DNA from: Actinomycetota bacterium
Lineage (GTDB): Bacteria > Actinomycetota > Acidimicrobiia > Spongiisociales > UBA5794
DNA length: 13,834 bases
Direction of reading: 5' to 3'
Assembly: GCA_003648875.1 (NCBI GenBank)
Contig: QMQC01000014.1
Span: 1-13,834 of the forward strand
Part shown: positions 1 through 6,921 of the stretch, one piece after another
How the letters are laid out: each line of letters starts with the position of its first letter
Numbering within the stretch: position 1 is the first letter of the stretch
Translations under genes and position numbers: made by a program
The notes under the pieces: model-generated
Databases searched by the model: none
Seen by the model: the letters and a program-made list of their open reading frames with translations, nothing else
Told to the model about the DNA's origin: nothing

Positions 1-48
1 ACCCCGGCCGAACAGGCGGATTCCCTTGCGACACAGAGGCTTTCTGGG

Positions 49-121
49 CTCCGGGGGCGGGACTTGAACCCGCGACACGCGGATTAACAGTCCGCTGCTC
101 TGCCAACTGAGCTACCCCGGA
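49..121 (-). tRNA. tRNA-Asn (anticodon GUU)
   Basis: This is a 73-nt cloverleaf read on the minus strand. The 7-bp acceptor stem TCCGGGG/CCCCGGA is fully paired. The D arm is GCTC/GAGC and the anticodon stem is GCGGA/TCCGC, with loop CTGTTAA giving anticodon GTT (plus-strand 86-88). The T arm is GCGGG/CCCGC with loop TTCAAGT. The discriminator base is G, as is usual for tRNA-Asn. The 3' CCA is not encoded (the genome reads CCC), so it must be added after transcription. All arms pair without mismatch, so the gene looks functional. Confidence 0.97.
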
Positions 122-150
122 AGGAGTTCAACCACTGGTGAACGGCGCGG

Positions 151-156
151 AGGATA
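151..156 (-). promoter_or_regulatory. Possible -10 element for tRNA-Asn
   Basis: The minus strand reads TATCCT here, which fits the TAnnnT pattern of sigma-A -10 elements. It would start a transcript about 23 nt before the mature tRNA 5' end. A TTGACC lies upstream (plus 168-173), but only 11 nt away, too close to act as a standard -35. The call rests on the -10 match alone and is weak. Confidence 0.3.
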
Positions 157-218
157 CCAGCGCACAGGGTCAACTCCCCTCCCCCGTGTAGTCCGCTGGT
201 GTGTGCGAGAATCGGTCG

Positions 219-452
219 ATGAAGTTCAGACTTGGTCTCATCATCGGCCTCGCTGTCGGGTTCCTCCTCGGAGCCAGGGCTGGCCGCGAGCGATACGAGC
301 AGATCGTCACGGCTTACAAATCGGTGCGATCGAACGAACAGGTTCGAGAAGCAACCGAACTCGCCGAGCGCTCGACACGCGGTACACGTACAGCGGCAGG
401 GAGAGGCATGGTTTCGGTCGCGGAGACCGTCAGGGCGAAGTCCGCTCGCTGA
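219..452 (+). CDS. YtxH-like small membrane protein
   Basis: This 77-residue protein has one hydrophobic, glycine-rich segment at about residues 5-20 (LGLIIGLAVGFLLG), then the motif ARAGRERYEQI and a basic, Ala/Ser/Thr-rich cytosolic tail. A short TM segment followed by GARAGRERYEQI is typical of small YtxH-like proteins common in Actinobacteria; their function is unknown. The ATG at 219 is chosen over an in-frame GTG at 201 because the conserved block starts with MKFRLGL. No Shine-Dalgarno site is clear. A GAGAAT hexamer ends exactly 6 nt before the ATG, so a leaderless transcript is possible. The stop codon TGA (450-452) directly abuts the convergent rpoD stop codon. Confidence 0.75.
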   Translation: MKFRLGLIIGLAVGFLLGARAGRERYEQIVTAYKSVRSNEQVREATELAERSTRGTRTAAGRGMVSVAETVRAKSAR

Positions 453-1589
453 TCAGCCGTTCTCGAGATAGCCGTCGAGCTGTCTTGCGCGAGCCGGTTG
501 CCTGAGTTTCGCAAGAGCCTTGTTCTCGATCTGACGGATCCGCTCACGGGTGACGTTGAAGAAGTTCCCCACCTCTTCGAGCGTACGCACGCGGCCGTCA
601 TCGAGACCAAAACGCATGATGAGCACGTCGCGCTCACGATCGTTCAACGCCTCGAGAGCGAGGGACAGATATTCCTGGAGCAGCCTGAATGCAGCCTCCT
701 CAACAGGCACATCAGCGCCAAGGTCCGGCACGACGTCACCGATCGTTGCGTCGTCCTGATCCCCGATCGGCGTCTCGAGGGAGAGAGGATCGAGGGCGAT
801 CCTACGTAACTCTGTCACCTTGCCCGACTCGATATCGAGCTCCGACGCGATCTCTTCAATGGTCGGCTCACGACCAAGATCCTGATGAAGCAGTCGCTGG
901 ACCATCGCAAGCTTGTTGATCGTCTCAACCATGTGGACGGGCACCCTGATCGTGCGTGCCTGGTCAGCAAGTGCCCTGGTCACGGCCTGACGGATCCACC
1001 AGGTGGCATAGGTCGAAAACTTGAAACCTTTGCGGTAGTCGAACTTCTCGACTGCCCGAATGAGTCCGAGGTTCCCCTCCTGGATCAGATCGAGCAGGCC
1101 CATCCCACGCCCGACGTACTTCTTTGCGATCGAAACCACGAGGCGCAGGTTCGACTCGACGAGTCGTTTCCTGGATCGGTCTGCGTGGCGTGCCTGCCGC
1201 TCGAGGATGATCCGCTCGGCGGGCGCGTACGTGATCTTCGAATCGAGGCGCTCCTCGGCCTTGATGCCTGCCTCGACCTGCATGGAGAGCTCAACCTCCT
1301 GCTGCGTCGTAAGGAGCGGGTAGCGGCCGATCTCCTGGAGATACATCCGAACAGGGTCAGATACGTGAACAAGCTCATCGCTGCTCATGGCCGTGTCGAA
1401 CAACGCGTCCTCTGATTCCTCGCGCACGTCCATGCCGGCTTCCATGAGCTTCAGCGTCACCAGCTCGAAGGAGTCCGATGGGGCATCGGCATCCTCGAGT
1501 TCCTGCTGGATCTCGCCGACCATGATGAAGCCTCGCTGACGACAGCGGTGACTCAGAAGTTCGATCACCTCCGCGACCACGTCACTCAC
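453..1589 (-). CDS. rpoD: Primary RNA polymerase sigma factor RpoD/SigA
   Basis: This 378-residue sigma-70 family group 1 factor directs RNA polymerase to housekeeping promoters. Region 1.2 is at about residues 77-108 (SDPVRMYLQEIGRYPLLT). Region 2 is at 143-213, including the core-binding NLRLVVSIAKKY, the DLIQEGNLGLIRAVEKFD block and the -10 binding FKFSTYATWWIRQA. Region 3 is at about 222-295. Region 4 is at 310-365, with the -35 reading helix-turn-helix around TRERIRQIENKALAKLR. The N-terminal extension is short and partly acidic, and there is no long region 1.1 as in proteobacterial RpoD. The start is GTG, overlapping the dnaG stop by 4 nt (GTGA), so translation is probably coupled. It is the last gene of the glyS-dnaG-rpoD series. 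Full-length regions 1.2-4 favour the primary factor over an alternative SigB-type paralogue. Confidence 0.97.
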   Translation of the reverse strand: MSDVVAEVIELLSHRCRQRGFIMVGEIQQELEDADAPSDSFELVTLKLMEAGMDVREESEDALFDTAMSSDELVHVSDPVRMYLQEIGRYPLLTTQQEVELSMQVEAGIKAEERLDSKITYAPAERIILERQARHADRSRKRLVESNLRLVVSIAKKYVGRGMGLLDLIQEGNLGLIRAVEKFDYRKGFKFSTYATWWIRQAVTRALADQARTIRVPVHMVETINKLAMVQRLLHQDLGREPTIEEIASELDIESGKVTELRRIALDPLSLETPIGDQDDATIGDVVPDLGADVPVEEAAFRLLQEYLSLALEALNDRERDVLIMRFGLDDGRVRTLEEVGNFFNVTRERIRQIENKALAKLRQPARARQLDGYLENG

Positions 1590-3361
1590 TCGATGTCTCG
1601 TTTCACTCGCTTCTCCTGCTCCAACGCTACCAAACGCTGAAGCATTTCCGAATACCCCTGTTCATCGGCGTCCCGATCCACCGTCTGGAGGGTTCTCGTG
1701 ATGCTGGCGATCTCTGCATCCAGACCTGCGATATCGAGCTTGTCGACGAGCTCAATCGGGTCCGCAACCGGACGCATGTCAAGAGCCAGGGCCCTGAGCA
1801 GTTCAGCCTCGGGAGAATCGTCAGAACCGATGGCAGCCCCGAGGTCGGGGGTTGCGCCAGGATCGAGTCCGTCGAGCAGCGCCTCCACCGTCGGGAAGGC
1901 CGCGACCGTCTGAGGATCCCGGAACAACGATGCGCTGATGTTGAGAGAGTCAAGACGTTCATCGTTCGCAAGCATCGCCCGAAGGAGCTCGAGCTCGACC
2001 TTGTAGGAAGCCGCGTGCTCGACCGGCGCAACAACCTCGGAGGGTTCCTCTCCGCCATTCCGCTTCGAGCTCGACTTTCGCCTTGCCTCGGTGATCGCCT
2101 GCTCGATGAAACGGGCCTCGACACCGGTCTTGCGCGACACACCGTTGACGTATTCGTGGCGTGTGATGGCGTCGGGATGAAGTGCGATCACAGATGCGGC
2201 CGATTTGACAGCCCTCGCTCTCGCCTCTGGTTCGTCCAGGTCGAACTTCGCAAGCTCAGCATCGATACGAACCTGCAGCAGCGGAAGCGACGCTGCCACG
2301 GCCGATGCAAGCGAATCGATGCCTCCTGCAGCAACGACGTCTGCCGGGTCCTTGCCCTCGGGGAGAACAGCCACGCGTAGATCGAGGTCACCCGGCACCG
2401 ACCGCTCGAAGCCTCGCAGTGCAGCACCTGCACCGGCTTCATCCGCATCGAAGGCGAGGACGACTCGCTCGGAGAACCGTCGGAGAAGGTCGAGATGGGC
2501 CTCTCCAAGAGCGGTACCACAGGTCGCCACGGCAATCGGCATGTCGGCGCGGTGCATGGCGATGACATCTGTGTATCCCTCAACCACGACCGATGTGTCC
2601 CTGCGCACGATGTCTGACTTCGCCCAGTTGAGTCCGTACAACAGCTTGGACTTGTGATAGATGGCTGTCTCCGGGGTGTTGAGATACTTCGGCCCATCGC
2701 CATCGAGCACGCGGGCGCCGAATCCTACGGCGTCGCCACGCAGATCGAAGATCGGGAACATCACCCGATCGCGGAACCGGTCGACGACACCGCCTCGGCT
2801 CGTCGCGCTTGCGAGACCCGCTTTCACCATCGTGACGTCGCGGATGCCCCGATCGCGAAGGTGCTTGACGAGCTCCTCCCAGACATCGGGTGAGTATCCG
2901 AGTGAGAACCGGTCCACCACTTCACCGTCATATCCACGAGAGCGCAGATAGCTCCGGGCCGATCCCGCGTCAGGCGCCGACTTGAGCCTGTGTGTGTAGA
3001 AATCAACGGCTATCGACATCGCTCCGACGAGGCGCTCGCGCTGTCCTCGTCGTTTCGCTGCCTCGGGGTCGACGGTCAAAGTCACGCCTGCACGTCTTGC
3101 AAGCAGCTCGACCGCACCGGCGAAGTCGACGGAATGGGTCTCTTGAATCCAGCGGAAGACATCCCCGCTCTTCCCACAGCCAAAGCAGTGGTACAGGCCC
3201 CTTGCACCGTCGATCGAGAGCGAGGGTGTCTTCTCCGAGTGGAATGGGCACACTGCCATGGTGGAACGCCCCGAGCGCTTCACCTTCGTTACCTCAGCAG
3301 CGAGCTCGACGAGGTCGGTCCTCTCGCGAACGGCGTCGATGTCATCCCTTGAGTAGGCCAC
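1586..3361 (-). CDS. dnaG: DNA primase DnaG
   Basis: This 591-residue bacterial primase makes RNA primers at the replication fork, where it associates with the DnaB helicase. The N-terminal zinc ribbon has C38, H41, C59 and C62 (CPFH and CFGC motifs). The TOPRIM catalytic core carries E261 in VVVEGYTDV, and D305 and D307 in LAFDADEAG. The region after about residue 430 is less conserved and matches in position the helicase-binding domain of DnaG. The start is GTG. No Shine-Dalgarno site precedes it, but TAATCT lies exactly 6 nt upstream, so a leaderless mRNA is possible. The start lies 9 nt after a small upstream ORF, and the stop overlaps the rpoD start by 4 nt. The dnaG-rpoD pairing is the classical macromolecular-synthesis arrangement. 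Confidence 0.97.
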   Translation of the reverse strand: MAYSRDDIDAVRERTDLVELAAEVTKVKRSGRSTMAVCPFHSEKTPSLSIDGARGLYHCFGCGKSGDVFRWIQETHSVDFAGAVELLARRAGVTLTVDPEAAKRRGQRERLVGAMSIAVDFYTHRLKSAPDAGSARSYLRSRGYDGEVVDRFSLGYSPDVWEELVKHLRDRGIRDVTMVKAGLASATSRGGVVDRFRDRVMFPIFDLRGDAVGFGARVLDGDGPKYLNTPETAIYHKSKLLYGLNWAKSDIVRRDTSVVVEGYTDVIAMHRADMPIAVATCGTALGEAHLDLLRRFSERVVLAFDADEAGAGAALRGFERSVPGDLDLRVAVLPEGKDPADVVAAGGIDSLASAVAASLPLLQVRIDAELAKFDLDEPEARARAVKSAASVIALHPDAITRHEYVNGVSRKTGVEARFIEQAITEARRKSSSKRNGGEEPSEVVAPVEHAASYKVELELLRAMLANDERLDSLNISASLFRDPQTVAAFPTVEALLDGLDPGATPDLGAAIGSDDSPEAELLRALALDMRPVADPIELVDKLDIAGLDAEIASITRTLQTVDRDADEQGYSEMLQRLVALEQEKRVKRDIE

Positions 3362-3367
3362 GATGCG

Positions 3368-3373
3368 AGATTA
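3368..3373 (-). promoter_or_regulatory. Candidate leaderless -10 element for dnaG-rpoD
   Basis: The minus strand reads TAATCT, then CGCATC, then the dnaG GTG. A -10 hexamer at -12 to -7 would place +1 on the first base of the start codon, the geometry of actinobacterial leaderless genes. It overlaps the stop codon of the preceding small ORF. No convincing -35 was found 16-18 nt upstream. Confidence 0.4.
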
Positions 3374-3559
3374 CTTGATGTACAGGCTCGAGACTCCAGC
3401 CATCCACACGGGACGGACCCGAGCCTCGAAGTTGGTTGACATGACAACAGCGATTCGGCTTCGGCACTGTGCGTAGCTTCGAGTCTCTTCGAGCAGCTCA
3501 CCAAGATGTTCCGACGATCGAGCTCGGACGGTGGGGAGGAGGTCGAACTCGCCTGTCAT
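3371..3559 (-). CDS. Small unrecognised ORF between glyS and dnaG
   Basis: This 62-residue open frame fills the only sizeable gap in the glyS-dnaG-rpoD series. It starts with ATG 37 nt after the glyS stop and ends 9 nt before the dnaG start. Third codon positions are about two-thirds G or C by my count, which is compatible with real coding but not decisive. There is no strong Shine-Dalgarno site. The family is not recognised. The C-terminal half (RIAVVMSTN...VRPVWM...LYIK) loosely recalls the first strands of pyridoxamine-phosphate-oxidase-like split barrels (an AVV-T-...-RPVW pattern). If that is right, it would be a severely truncated remnant, because such proteins usually exceed 120 residues and no space remains for the rest. 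Spurious coding is also possible. Confidence 0.4.
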   Translation of the reverse strand: MTGEFDLLPTVRARSSEHLGELLEETRSYAQCRSRIAVVMSTNFEARVRPVWMAGVSSLYIK

Positions 3560-3596
3560 CGAGAATCAACTCTGGATGTGGGGAATCGTCCGGGAG

Positions 3597-4904
3597 CTAA
3601 TGCGGGAGGCGGTCAGTGAGGTAGGCCACGATGTTTTCGATGGGGATGCGGTCCTGGTCCATCGTGTCACGGTCACGAACGGTCACCTGGCTGTCCTGCA
3701 GTGAATCGAAGTCGACCGTCACGCAATACGGTGTCCCGATCTCGTCCTGTCTGCGATACCGCCGACCAATGGACTGGGTGACGTCCACCTCGATCTGCCA
3801 ACTCTCGCGTAGTCGCGACGCAACCTTCTGCGTCGTCTCGACAAGATCTGGCTTCTTCGAGAGCGGAAGCACCGCAACCTTGATCGGTGCAAGCCTGGGA
3901 TCGAGCTTGAGAACCGCCCGGGTCTCACCTCGAACCTCTTCCTCCGTGTATGCATCGATGAGGAACGCAAAGGTGGTCCTCGTGGCCCCTCCCGAAGGCT
4001 CGATCACGTACGGTACGAACCGTTCGTCTGCCTCCTGATCGAAGTATGTGAGATCCTCGCCGGAACGCTCGATGTGGGCCTTGAGGTCGAAGTCGGTCCG
4101 GTTGGCGATGCCCTCGAGTTCGTCCCACCCCCAAGGGAAGAGATACTCCACGTCGTAGGTACCTGCGGCATAGTGAGCCAACTCGTCGGTCTCATGCTCA
4201 CGGAGCCTGAGATTCTCAGGGGTCATACCGAGTTCGATGTACCACTGCTGGCGGATTTCGACCCACTCCTGGAACTTCTCCTCGGCATCGTCCGGATGAC
4301 AGAAATACTCCATCTCCATCTGATCGAACTCGCGCGTCCTGAAGACGAATTGGCCCGGCGTTATCTCGTTTCGGAAAGCCTTGCCGATCTGAGCGATGCC
4401 GAACGGCAATTTCATCCTTGCTGTGCGGCGAACATTCTCGAAGTTCGTGAAGATCCCCTGGGCAGTCTCGGGGCGCAGGTACACGACATTGCCCTCGGAC
4501 TCGACTGGTCCCATGTGTGTCTTGAACATGAGGTTGAACTCTTTCGGTTCCGTGAAAGTACCCGAGCTGCCGCATGTCGGACACTTGTTCGGGTCGTCGA
4601 GCTTGTCCAATCGGTGACGGCTGTTGCAGTTCGTGCATTCGACCAGAGGGTCCGAGAACGATTCGAGATGACCGCTTGCGATCCACACGTCTGTGGACTG
4701 GAGGATCGCCGAGTCGAGGCCAACCACATCGTCACGCATCCGAACCATCGAACGCCACCACTGATCCTTGACGTTGCGAAGCAACTCCGTGCCCAACGGC
4801 CCGTAGTCATAGGCCGAGCGCAGACCCCCATAGATCTCGGACGACTGGAAGACGAACCCGCGTTTCTTCGCAAGGTTGACGATGGTGTCGAAATCGGCTG
4901 GCAT
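3597..4904 (-). CDS. glyS: Glycyl-tRNA synthetase, class II homodimeric type
   Basis: This 435-residue enzyme charges tRNA-Gly with glycine in the cytosol. It begins with the GlyRS block KKRGFVFQSSEIYGG and the AYDYGPLG motif. A zinc-ribbon insertion has CTNC (C90, C93) and CPTC (C108, C111). The class II motif 2 region runs through YLRPETAQGIF and QIGKAFRNEITPGQF...REFDQMEMEYF. The motif 3 area is IEPSGGATRTTFAFLIDAY. The anticodon-binding domain includes LAPIKVAVLPL and RRYRRQDEIGTPYCVTVDFD, close to the actinobacterial form. The ATG at 4904 is preferred over an adjacent GTG at 4907 because an AGGA sits 7 nt before the ATG. It is the single-subunit alpha2 type, not the glyQ/glyS split type. 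It lies 42 nt downstream of uppS. Confidence 0.97.
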   Translation of the reverse strand: MPADFDTIVNLAKKRGFVFQSSEIYGGLRSAYDYGPLGTELLRNVKDQWWRSMVRMRDDVVGLDSAILQSTDVWIASGHLESFSDPLVECTNCNSRHRLDKLDDPNKCPTCGSSGTFTEPKEFNLMFKTHMGPVESEGNVVYLRPETAQGIFTNFENVRRTARMKLPFGIAQIGKAFRNEITPGQFVFRTREFDQMEMEYFCHPDDAEEKFQEWVEIRQQWYIELGMTPENLRLREHETDELAHYAAGTYDVEYLFPWGWDELEGIANRTDFDLKAHIERSGEDLTYFDQEADERFVPYVIEPSGGATRTTFAFLIDAYTEEEVRGETRAVLKLDPRLAPIKVAVLPLSKKPDLVETTQKVASRLRESWQIEVDVTQSIGRRYRRQDEIGTPYCVTVDFDSLQDSQVTVRDRDTMDQDRIPIENIVAYLTDRLPH

Positions 4905-4946
4905 CACGGGATCCTGGTGGTCGAGAGCTCTTCGAGTGCCCGGATG

Positions 4947-5714
4947 CTACCCGGCCGAGCCACTGAACGATTCATCGATGGCACCGCCGAAGCGCCGATC
5001 CCTTTCCTGATACTCCGCAATGCATCTTGCGAGTTCCTCCCTGTCGAAATCGGGCCACAGGACGGGTGTGAACACGTACTCACTGTATGCGGCCTCCCAG
5101 AGCAGGAAGTTCGACGTGCGTTGCTCGCCGCTGGTTCGGATGATGAGCTCCGGAACCGGCATTTCGGGAAGGTACAGGTGGTCGCTCACCGTGTCTTCAT
5201 CGATCTCATTGGGCCGCAACTCCCCAGCAAGCAGATCAGCAGCAACACGCCTGATCGCATCGACGATCTCGACCCTGCCGCCATAGTTGAATGCAAAGAC
5301 CATCGTCATCGTCGTGTTCTCGGCGGTGAGCTCCTCTGCCGATCGGATCTGATCACGAAGCACCTGTGGCACTCTCTCGTCGTCGACATCTCCCATGAAG
5401 AGCACTCTGACACCGAGTTCGTTGAGCTCGTCGCGGCGTCGTTCCAACAGATCAACGTTGAACTGCATGAGAAACGACACCTCGAAGTCGTCGCGGTTCC
5501 AATTCTCCGTTGAGAAGGTGTACACCGTGAGCCACTCGACTCCGAGTTCGAGGGCGCCGTGCACGACATCGAAGAGTGCTGGTTCACCTGCGGCATGGCC
5601 CTGGGTGCGGTGGAGGCCTCTTGCGTTTGCCCACCGGCCGTTGCCGTCCATGATGATGCCGACGTGGCGGGGAATCGCGTCGCGGTCGACATCGACGCTG
5701 ATCTTGTCAGCCAT
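4947..5714 (-). CDS. uppS: Undecaprenyl (polyprenyl) diphosphate synthase, cis-prenyltransferase
   Basis: This 255-residue cis-prenyltransferase extends a short allylic diphosphate with isopentenyl diphosphate units to make the lipid carrier for peptidoglycan and other envelope glycans. The active-site block is HVGIIMDGNGRWA, with catalytic Asp D23 and the P-loop-like GNGR. H40 is in the conserved GH-AG motif. Further blocks are TVYTFSTENW and the C-terminal RTSGEQRTSNFLLWE...YVFTPVLWPDF signature, whose arginines bind the isopentenyl diphosphate. Chain length cannot be told from the sequence. The ATG start overlaps the recO stop by 8 nt, so the two are probably translationally coupled. Confidence 0.95.
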   Translation of the reverse strand: MADKISVDVDRDAIPRHVGIIMDGNGRWANARGLHRTQGHAAGEPALFDVVHGALELGVEWLTVYTFSTENWNRDDFEVSFLMQFNVDLLERRRDELNELGVRVLFMGDVDDERVPQVLRDQIRSAEELTAENTTMTMVFAFNYGGRVEIVDAIRRVAADLLAGELRPNEIDEDTVSDHLYLPEMPVPELIIRTSGEQRTSNFLLWEAAYSEYVFTPVLWPDFDREELARCIAEYQERDRRFGGAIDESFSGSAG

Positions 5715-6426
5715 CGAGCATCACCAGGCTCTTGAGCTCACGTTCGAGGTGATGCTCCATGAAACGCCTCGTCACGCCGAGCGCTTCGCTCGACATCGAC
5801 GGGTTCGTGTCTGGCAACGCTGTGAGGTCGGCCGCAGCCACAGCAGCGAGATGAGGGACAAGTCCATCTCGCAACGAATATGCCCCCGGGGTCCTACAAG
5901 ACTCGCAAAGCGACCCACCTGCGGCGAAGCTGAACCGTTTGAGCCCTTCACTCTTGCCGCAACCGGCACAAGATTCGAACGACGGCGCAACCCCGATGAT
6001 GTCTGCGGCCTTCAAGAGGAACGACGTCACCAGGTCGGGATGGGGCTCGCGGTGGTCGAGCACTGTGAGCCCCCGTTGGAGGAGGAGGAACATTCTCATC
6101 GACGGTTCGCCTTCCTGCACTACAGCGTCGACGACTTCGAGCATGGTCGACGCCGCGAGAACCCGATCGAGATGGTTCCGCAGTTCACCGAAAGCGTTGA
6201 TCGTCGACACCTGGGTGATCGTGTCGAGGTTCTTGCCCTCGTACAGAACGAGATCGACGTGGGTGAACGGTTCGAGCCTGCCGCCGAAGCGGCTCTTCGT
6301 CTTCCGCACACCCTTGGCGACCGTACGGAGCTTGCCGTGATTCGGGCTGACAAGCACGACAATGCGATGCGACTCCCCGAATGGGTAGCCACGCAGCACG
6401 ATGCCCTGATCATTTCGGATTGCCAA
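5707..6426 (-). CDS. recO: DNA repair protein RecO
   Basis: This 239-residue protein loads RecA onto SSB-coated single strands together with RecF/RecR (RecFOR pathway). The N-terminal OB-fold starts with GIVLRGYPFGESHRIVVL, followed by the family block HGKLRTVAKGVRKTKSRFGGRLEPF. A C-terminal zinc finger has CAGC (C153, C156) and CESC (C174, C177). The start codon is TTG; family alignment places it here, and an AAGG lies 6 nt upstream. The gene is separated from era by the plus-strand dehydratase gene, so it needs its own promoter in the 90-bp divergent region. A TACTCT hexamer at 6452-6457 is the best -10 candidate. Confidence 0.95.
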   Translation of the reverse strand: MAIRNDQGIVLRGYPFGESHRIVVLVSPNHGKLRTVAKGVRKTKSRFGGRLEPFTHVDLVLYEGKNLDTITQVSTINAFGELRNHLDRVLAASTMLEVVDAVVQEGEPSMRMFLLLQRGLTVLDHREPHPDLVTSFLLKAADIIGVAPSFESCAGCGKSEGLKRFSFAAGGSLCESCRTPGAYSLRDGLVPHLAAVAAADLTALPDTNPSMSSEALGVTRRFMEHHLERELKSLVMLDG

Positions 6427-6451
6427 CGAGTGCCTTGAATCGCGAACTCGC

Positions 6452-6457
6452 AGAGTA
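6452..6457 (-). promoter_or_regulatory. Possible -10 element for recO-uppS-glyS
   Basis: The minus strand reads TACTCT (TAnnnT pattern), which would give a transcript start about 19 nt before the recO TTG codon and include its AAGG ribosome-binding site. No good -35 lies upstream at 16-18 nt. A promoter is expected here because the gene upstream (6517-6801) faces the other way. Confidence 0.3.
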
Positions 6458-6495
6458 ACGCCGCTCGAGCCAGGTACTACGCATTACGTGGTTCG

Positions 6496-6514
6496 GCCGA
6501 CGAGTATCGTCGGC
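6496..6514. promoter_or_regulatory. Perfect 8-bp inverted repeat over the dehydratase promoter
   Basis: GCCGACGA (6496-6503) and TCGTCGGC (6507-6514) are perfect reverse complements separated by 3 nt, ending 2 nt before the ATG at 6517. A TATCGT hexamer (6505-6510), ending exactly 6 nt before the ATG, lies inside the repeat, so a bound protein would block a leaderless promoter here. As RNA it could only matter if transcription starts further upstream. Confidence 0.5.
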
Positions 6515-6516
6515 AT

Positions 6517-6801
6517 ATGCCTTCGGACCTCTCCGCCGACCAGATCCACTCCTTCCTCGGAGAGCATCGCTCGTGGACCACTGATGGCGAGTCGATCACG
6601 AGGACGTTCGTGTTCAGAGACTTCAATGAGGCTCTGGGTTTCGTGGTCAGAATCGGTGCAGCGTCAGAGGTTGCTGACCATCACCCCGACATCAACATCA
6701 GGTGGAACAAGGTGACCTGTGTCCTCTCCACGCACTCAGAGGGTGCGCTGACGAGCAAGGACCTCGAACTGGCCGCGACGTTTGACCAGATCGCCGGCTG
6801 A
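6517..6801 (+). CDS. Pterin-4a-carbinolamine dehydratase (4a-hydroxytetrahydrobiopterin dehydratase)
   Basis: This 94-residue protein of the PCD/DCoH family dehydrates 4a-hydroxytetrahydropterin, normally recycling the pterin cofactor of aromatic amino acid hydroxylases. The family signature is visible: F-x-F-x-x-FNEALGFVVRIG, then E51-x3-H55-H56-P57, followed by INIRWNKVTCVLSTHSEGALTSKDLELA with H73 and D82 in the usual places. Length is typical. It is the only plus-strand gene inside the minus-strand housekeeping series and splits era from recO. No aromatic hydroxylase is in the window, so its partner or substrate here is unknown. No Shine-Dalgarno site is seen before the ATG; the promoter geometry suggests a leaderless mRNA. 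Confidence 0.92.
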   Translation: MPSDLSADQIHSFLGEHRSWTTDGESITRTFVFRDFNEALGFVVRIGAASEVADHHPDINIRWNKVTCVLSTHSEGALTSKDLELAATFDQIAG

Positions 6802-6840
6802 AGGCGGCGAGCCCGGCACGCGAAGAACCACAGCAAGACA

Positions 6841-6866
6841 CGAGCCCCGCAACGCTCGCGGGCTCG
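6841..6866. terminator. Hairpin between converging dehydratase and era genes
   Basis: CGAGCCC (6841-6847) and GGGCTCG (6860-6866) form a 7-bp GC-rich stem with a 12-nt loop that can partly pair further. It lies about 40 nt after the plus-strand stop and about 56 nt after the era stop on the other strand. No T-tract follows on either strand, so if it terminates transcription it is not a canonical intrinsic terminator. Such hairpins are common at gene ends in Actinobacteria. Confidence 0.45.
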
Positions 6867-6895
6867 CACTCCCCCCTAGCTCGAAGACTCGCTTG

Positions 6896-6913
6896 TCCCC
6901 CCTGAAGGGAGGA
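6896..6913 (-). terminator. Hairpin directly after era
   Basis: On the minus strand TCCTCCC, loop TTCA and GGGGGGA form a 7-bp stem with one G-U wobble, starting 9 nt-scale distance after the era stop codon. On the plus strand the wobble becomes a C-A mismatch, so the structure favours era transcripts. There is no T-tract. It may act as a terminator or a 3'-end stabiliser for the phoH-era operon. Confidence 0.45.
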
Positions 6914-6921
6914 CTTCCTAC

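Noticed and set aside
1..48. Possible gene or terminator left of the tRNA
   Set aside because: No open frame, stable hairpin or T-run is evident in these 48 bases. They are the tRNA 3' trailer and the window edge.
201..218. GTG at 201 as start of the YtxH-like gene
   Set aside because: The six extra residues are outside the conserved N-terminus and no ribosome-binding site precedes the GTG; the ATG at 219 fits the family.
4074..5513. Long plus-strand open frame (479 codons) opposite glyS and uppS
   Set aside because: It is antisense to two confidently identified genes and crosses both; its residues show no family pattern. It arises from codon bias of the real genes on the minus strand.
5395..6438. 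Plus-strand open frame of 347 codons opposite recO and uppS
   Set aside because: It is a shadow of recO and uppS, with no recognisable motif or ribosome-binding site.
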